Shown in pieces: positions 59,873 through 64,000 of a DNA stretch of 64,000 bases. The stretch spans positions 496,001-560,000 of the forward strand of contig NZ_JAPDFT010000002.1 in assembly GCF_025949665.1 (NCBI RefSeq). The letters run 5' to 3'. The notes under the pieces are model-generated. The model had not been told where the DNA came from and did no database searches. It saw only the letters and a program-made list of their open reading frames with translations. Positions within the stretch are counted from its first letter, which is position 1. Each line of letters opens with the position of its first letter. The position numbers and the translations under genes are program-made. This DNA comes from Chryseobacterium viscerum. GTDB taxonomy: Bacteria; Bacteroidota; Bacteroidia; Flavobacteriales; Weeksellaceae.

Positions 59873-62410
59873 ATGGATTATAAGTTTTCACAAGGTTTGA
59901 GCCAGGTGTTCAAACAAAGCAAAAGCGAAGCTAAAAGGCTGAAAAGTGAATTTCTTAATACAGAACATCTACTTTTAGGTATTATAAAAACGGAAAACTC
60001 TGCAAAAGAAATCCTTCAAAACCTTAATGCGGATTTAACACAAATCAGAAGAAAAATTGAAACTTTAAATACAGCGAGTCTTAATCCTATTTCTGAAGAG
60101 GTTACCAATATTTCTTTCACTAAGATGGCAGATCATGCCATTAAACGTGCAGAGTTAGAATGCCGTCAATATAAAAGCAATGAAATTAATACCGTTCACC
60201 TGCTTTTGGGTATTCTTTATAAATATGAGGATCCTACTTCAAATATTCTGGGAGCTTATGACATCGACTATGAAGGAGTTTCAAGAGAATACCAGACTAT
60301 GCTTAAAAATTCAGGCCAGTCTCCACAGATGAGTGCTTACGATGATGATGATGAGAGAGAAGAATTTGAGCAAATGAGAAAGCCTACAGGAAATCTAGGT
60401 TCTGCAAAAAGTAAAACGCCTACATTGGATAACTTTGGTAGAGACCTTACTTCTTTGGCAAGAGATGGAAAACTAGACCCGGTAATCGGGCGTGAAAAAG
60501 AAATTGAGAGAGTTTCTCAGATCTTATCCCGCAGAAAGAAAAACAACCCACTTCTTATTGGGGAGCCGGGAGTTGGTAAATCTGCCATTGCTGAAGGTTT
60601 GGCATTAAGAATTCAACAGAAAAAAGTGTCAAGAGTTCTTTACGGAAAACGTGTGATCACTTTGGATCTGGCAAGTTTAGTTGCCGGAACTAAATACCGT
60701 GGCCAGTTTGAAGAAAGAATGAAGGCCATTATGACGGAACTGGAAAAAAACAGAGATGTCATCTTATTTATTGATGAGCTTCATACCATTGTGGGAGCGG
60801 GAAGTTCTACTGGAAGTTTAGATGCTTCCAATATGTTTAAACCTGCTTTGGCAAGAGGAGAAATTCAATGCATCGGGGCAACGACTCTGGATGAATACCG
60901 TCAATATATTGAAAAAGACGGTGCTTTAGAAAGAAGATTCCAGAAAGTAATGGTGGAGCCTACTTCTATTGATGAAACTATTCAGATTCTGAATCAGATC
61001 AAAGATAAGTATGAAGAGCACCACAATGTAATTTATACTCCTGAAGCTATTACAGCGTGTGTGAATCTGACATCGAGATATATTACAGACCGTTTCTTAC
61101 CGGACAAAGCGATTGATGCGATGGACGAGGCAGGATCACGTGTTTATATCAAAAACATGAAAGTTCCTACAGAAATCATTGATTTTGAAAAGAAAATTGA
61201 AGATATCAAAGAACTGAAGCAGAAAGCTGTAAAAGCTCAGGATTACCTTGAAGCAAGAAAGCTTAAAGATGAAGAGGAACGTCTTCAAATGGAACTGAAT
61301 GCAGCCCAGGAAAAATGGGATAAAGATGTAAAAGAGAAAAAAGAAACCGTAACGGAAGAAAATGTAGCGGAAGTGGTTTCTATGATGAGTGGAGTTCCTG
61401 TAACGAAAGTTGGCAAAAACGAGCTTGACAAGCTTGCCCAGATGGATGAAAAACTGAACGGAAAAGTAATCGGCCAGGAAGATGCTGTGAAAAAAGTTGT
61501 GAAAGCAATTCAGAGAAACAGAGCAGGTCTTAAAGATCCGAACCGTCCTATCGGTACATTTATTTTCCTTGGAACAACCGGGGTTGGTAAAACCGAGCTT
61601 GCTAAAGTAATGGCGAGAGAGCTGTTTGAATCTGACGAATCTCTGATCAGAATTGACATGAGTGAATACATGGAGAAATTCGCAGTTTCAAGATTGGTGG
61701 GTGCGCCTCCGGGATACGTAGGATACGAAGAAGGTGGTCAGCTGACTGAAGCGGTAAGAAGAAAACCTTATGCAGTGGTTCTTTTGGATGAGATTGAAAA
61801 GGCTCACCCGGATGTATTCAATATTCTGTTACAGATCCTTGATGAAGGACACGTTACAGACAGCTTAGGCAGAAAAATCGACTTCAGAAATACGATTATC
61901 ATCCTTACATCCAACATCGGAACGAGAGATCTTAAAGACTTTGGAGATGGCGTAGGGTTCGGAACTTCAGCTAAAAAGACAAGCTCAGATACAAGAGCGA
62001 GAAGCACCATTGAAAGTGCCCTTAAGAAAGCATTTGCTCCTGAATTCTTAAACAGAATTGATGACATTGTGATCTTCAACTCTCTTGTTCAGGATGATAT
62101 CAAGAAAATTATTGATATTGAATTGAACAAATTGTATAGCAGAATTGAAAAATTAGGATATAAAGTGGATCTTACTGAAGAAGCGAAAGACTTTATTTCT
62201 GAAAAAGGATGGGATAAAGATTTCGGTGCAAGACCATTGAAACGAGCAATCCAGAAATATATTGAAGACTTATTGGCAGAAATGCTGGTAAACAAGCAAT
62301 TGAATGAAGGAGAAACCGTGGTTCTTGATCTTAATGATGCTAAGGACGGACTGATTGGAAAAACGCAGAAAGCGAAAAAATCAGCTGCTGAGAAGTCTTC
62401 TCAATCATAA
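59873..62410 (+). CDS. clpC: ATP-dependent Clp protease ATP-binding subunit ClpC
   Basis: ClpC unfolds substrates for the ClpP peptidase. From MDYKFSQGLS the protein has 845 residues; an ATG 12 bases earlier is also possible. It has two Clp_N repeats (about 1-150), two AAA+ modules with Walker A GEPGVGKS and GTTGVGKT, Walker B LFIDELHT and LLDEIEKAHPD, and a UVR-like linker near residue 455 (QDYLEARKLKDEEERLQ). Length is close to other ClpC proteins. A strong bidirectional terminator follows. Confidence 0.96.
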   Translation: MDYKFSQGLSQVFKQSKSEAKRLKSEFLNTEHLLLGIIKTENSAKEILQNLNADLTQIRRKIETLNTASLNPISEEVTNISFTKMADHAIKRAELECRQYKSNEINTVHLLLGILYKYEDPTSNILGAYDIDYEGVSREYQTMLKNSGQSPQMSAYDDDDEREEFEQMRKPTGNLGSAKSKTPTLDNFGRDLTSLARDGKLDPVIGREKEIERVSQILSRRKKNNPLLIGEPGVGKSAIAEGLALRIQQKKVSRVLYGKRVITLDLASLVAGTKYRGQFEERMKAIMTELEKNRDVILFIDELHTIVGAGSSTGSLDASNMFKPALARGEIQCIGATTLDEYRQYIEKDGALERRFQKVMVEPTSIDETIQILNQIKDKYEEHHNVIYTPEAITACVNLTSRYITDRFLPDKAIDAMDEAGSRVYIKNMKVPTEIIDFEKKIEDIKELKQKAVKAQDYLEARKLKDEEERLQMELNAAQEKWDKDVKEKKETVTEENVAEVVSMMSGVPVTKVGKNELDKLAQMDEKLNGKVIGQEDAVKKVVKAIQRNRAGLKDPNRPIGTFIFLGTTGVGKTELAKVMARELFESDESLIRIDMSEYMEKFAVSRLVGAPPGYVGYEEGGQLTEAVRRKPYAVVLLDEIEKAHPDVFNILLQILDEGHVTDSLGRKIDFRNTIIILTSNIGTRDLKDFGDGVGFGTSAKKTSSDTRARSTIESALKKAFAPEFLNRIDDIVIFNSLVQDDIKKIIDIELNKLYSRIEKLGYKVDLTEEAKDFISEKGWDKDFGARPLKRAIQKYIEDLLAEMLVNKQLNEGETVVLDLNDAKDGLIGKTQKAKKSAAEKSSQS

Positions 62411-62436
62411 TTAAATAAATAATTTAATTTCAATAG

Positions 62437-62470
62437 AAAATCCCCGGGAAAATTCCCGGGGATTTTTGTT
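62437..62470. terminator. Strong bidirectional terminator after clpC
   Basis: AAAATCCCCGGGAA and TTCCCGGGGATTTT form a perfect 14-bp GC-rich stem with two central A, and a T run follows. It also faces the opposing barrel gene. Confidence 0.92.
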
Positions 62471-62530
62471 TTTATAAGTTTTGTCTAGGGCCAATATTGT
62501 ATTAAACGGGATAAACGATACAAAATCAAT

Positions 62531-63058
62531 TTAAAGCCCCACTACGAAACCGATATTCGGGATCAGGCCGCTTGAAAACACACTGGAATTCTCCTTCCAA
62601 AGCACATTATACATTAATCCCAGCTGCATAAAAGAATTATTTCCGATTCTCTGCATATATCCACCTCCCAGATATAATGCATTTTCTTCCGTATTGTATT
62701 TATAATCATAGTATTTATCTTTATAATCTACAAAATAATGCTGATAGTTTGCTCCCACATAAAATGATCTGGCAAAATAGTAATTCACAAATGGTCCTAC
62801 TCCAAACATTGTAGATTTATAATAATTGGAAGTCTGCCAGGATACACTTCCCACAACTCCCGCTTCGAGATCATCCGTAAGCCTGTAACCCACTCTTGGG
62901 GAAGCAGACAGGTTAAAAGCGCTGTTACTCCCAAATCCTAATCCAATTCCACCTCCAAAGGTCCATTTGCTGTTTTCTTGCACCGGAGTTCCTACCGAAA
63001 CCTGGGAAAATGCTGATCCTGATCCTATCAGCATCATAGAAATAATAAACTTTTTCAT
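62531..63058 (-). CDS. Outer-membrane beta-barrel protein
   Basis: The 175-residue protein has a signal peptide (MKKFIISMMLIGSGSAFSQ) and amphipathic strands (WTFGGGIGLGFGSNSAFNL, LEAGVVGSVSW, FYVGANYQHYFVDYKDKYYDYKYN), closing with NIGFVVGL. The size fits an eight-stranded barrel. Ligand unknown. It is convergent with clpC, with a shared terminator, and divergent from mnmA. Confidence 0.82.
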   Translation of the reverse strand: MKKFIISMMLIGSGSAFSQVSVGTPVQENSKWTFGGGIGLGFGSNSAFNLSASPRVGYRLTDDLEAGVVGSVSWQTSNYYKSTMFGVGPFVNYYFARSFYVGANYQHYFVDYKDKYYDYKYNTEENALYLGGGYMQRIGNNSFMQLGLMYNVLWKENSSVFSSGLIPNIGFVVGL

Positions 63059-63191
63059 ATGTAGATATATTTTTTTTGATGGTATTACCTCCTTTCATCA
63101 CTTGCTATTATCGTCTTACGATGGGGTTTACGATTAACATCGTTTTTATCAATGTTTAAAATTATGGTTTTTTTACGAATTTATTTAGTTG

Positions 63192-63199
63192 TATTTTTG
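63192..63199 (+). promoter_or_regulatory. -7 element of mnmA
   Basis: TATTTTTG matches TAnnTTTG, giving a leader of about 45-50 bases that includes a small inverted repeat (GAACTC/GAGTTTC). A weak T-rich -33 region lies upstream. Confidence 0.48.
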
Positions 63200-63249
63200 C
63201 CGCATCAAACTAAGAACTCCCGTTAAGAGTTTCGTAAAATTGAAATACA

Positions 63250-64000
63250 ATGAAAATAGTAGTAGGCCTCTCCGGAGGTGTAGATTCTAGTGTTACAGCG
63301 TATTTGCTGCAGCAGCAGGGCCATGAGGTAGTGGCTTTGTTTATGAGAAACTGGAATGATGCTTCCGTAACCCTGGAAGATGAATGTCCCTGGATAGAGG
63401 ACAGTAATGATGCCCTTATGGTGGCACAAAAGCTTGGAATTCCCTTCCAGGTGATAGATATGAGTGAACTTTACAAGGAACGTATTGTTGACTATATGTT
63501 TGCAGAATATGAAAAAGGAAGAACTCCCAACCCGGATGTATTGTGTAACAGAGAAGTAAAATTTGATGTTTTCATGAAGACCGCAATGTCATTAGGAGCA
63601 GATAAAGTAGCAACAGGACATTATGCAAGGGTAAATTCTACTTTTGACGAAAGCGGAAAAGAAATTTTCCATCTTCTTGCCGGAAAAGACAATAATAAAG
63701 ATCAGTCTTATTTCCTTTGCCAGCTGAGCCAGGATCAACTTTCAAAAGCACTATTCCCTATCGGAGAACTTACAAAGCCTCAGGTAAGAGAAATCGCAAA
63801 AGAGATCGGATTGGTAACTGCAGATAAAAAGGATTCCCAGGGATTATGTTTTATCGGGAAAGTGAGCCTGCCACAGTTTTTACAGCAGCAATTAAAACCT
63901 AATGAAGGAGAAATTGTAGAAATTTTCAAAGATTCACCTTTATTTTCGGAAGAAAAACCGGAATTCACCTCTAAAGAAGAGGAACTTGAGTTTTTATCCA
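63250..64000 (+). CDS. mnmA: tRNA 2-thiouridylase MnmA (3' end outside the window)
   Basis: MnmA adds sulfur to U34 of tRNA-Lys, -Glu and -Gln, using ATP and a sulfur relay. The visible ~250 residues contain the PP-loop [24 protein letters not shown], and the first active-site Cys in [15 protein letters not shown], then [13 protein letters not shown] and [15 protein letters not shown]. The second catalytic Cys lies in GLCFIGK at about residue 199. The remainder extends past the window edge. Confidence 0.95.
   Translation, partial: MKIVVGLSGGVDSSVTAYLLQQQGHEVVALFMRNWNDASVTLEDECPWIEDSNDALMVAQKLGIPFQVIDMSELYKERIVDYMFAEYEKGRTPNPDVLCNREVKFDVFMKTAMSLGADKVATGHYARVNSTFDESGKEIFHLLAGKDNNKDQSYFLCQLSQDQLSKALFPIGELTKPQVREIAKEIGLVTADKKDSQGLCFIGKVSLPQFLQQQLKPNEGEIVEIFKDSPLFSEEKPEFTSKEEELEFLS

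Overview
The window looks like chromosomal DNA from a Bacteroidota member of the Flavobacteriia, most likely Chryseobacterium or a close relative. Supporting signs are the low GC content, the many AT-rich -7 elements of the form TAnnTTTG, a GLPGLI-family protein, MORN-type YwqK proteins, GG-leader Cys-rich mini-proteins, a TonB/ExbD/ExbB operon, and intergenic repeats built around GGGCTAAAGCCC and TTGCG..GCGTTAAAAT. I see no prophage, IS element, CRISPR array or rRNA operon. Most of the window is ordinary housekeeping sequence; genus assignment is inference.

Layout. 1-2.6 kb: tail of a metallopeptidase-like gene, tRNA-binding protein, 3'-5' exonuclease, SufT-like protein, and an opposing rhodanese. 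2.6-10 kb: HMG-CoA lyase, peptidase T, secreted or lipoprotein unknowns, a Cys-rich peptide, an outer-membrane barrel, and a LytS/LytTR two-component pair. 10-22.3 kb: barrel, Bcr/CflA transporter with AraC regulator, thiL, thioesterase, FAD oxidoreductase, secreted alpha/beta hydrolase, YARHG lipoprotein, two thioredoxin-fold proteins. 22.4-23.1 kb: three unlisted tandem GG-leader peptides. 23.1-34.5 kb: mutS, bestrophin, TrmH-family methyltransferase, nadK, fbaA, accD. 35-43.2 kb: SpmA/B-like fusion, TonB-ExbD-ExbB, DUF885 peptidase, DinB-like protein.

43.2-48.4 kb is the most unusual block. A minus-strand unit runs: GLPGLI protein, a fusion of a C39-like domain with VKOR and DsbA domains, a six-Cys peptide, a DUF6625 glycosyltransferase-like protein, and a second six-Cys peptide. 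A plus-strand pair of GT25-like proteins converges on it across a perfect 12-bp terminator. The two peptides share a leader and the pattern C-x-C-x4-C-x(8,9)-C-x7-CC. I infer a system that oxidatively folds, and perhaps glycosylates or exports, small disulfide-rich peptides; no ABC exporter is in the window. The three peptides at 22.4-23.1 kb (four Cys, also ending in CC) and the eight-Cys peptide at 7.1 kb may be served by the same folding enzyme in trans.

48.7-64 kb: endonuclease III without the usual Fe-S cysteines, Bcp peroxiredoxin, manC, SprT-like protein, TolC-family efflux protein, folC followed by two identical tRNA-Val(UAC) genes, a glycosyltransferase/SufE block, clpC, a barrel protein, and the 5' part of mnmA.
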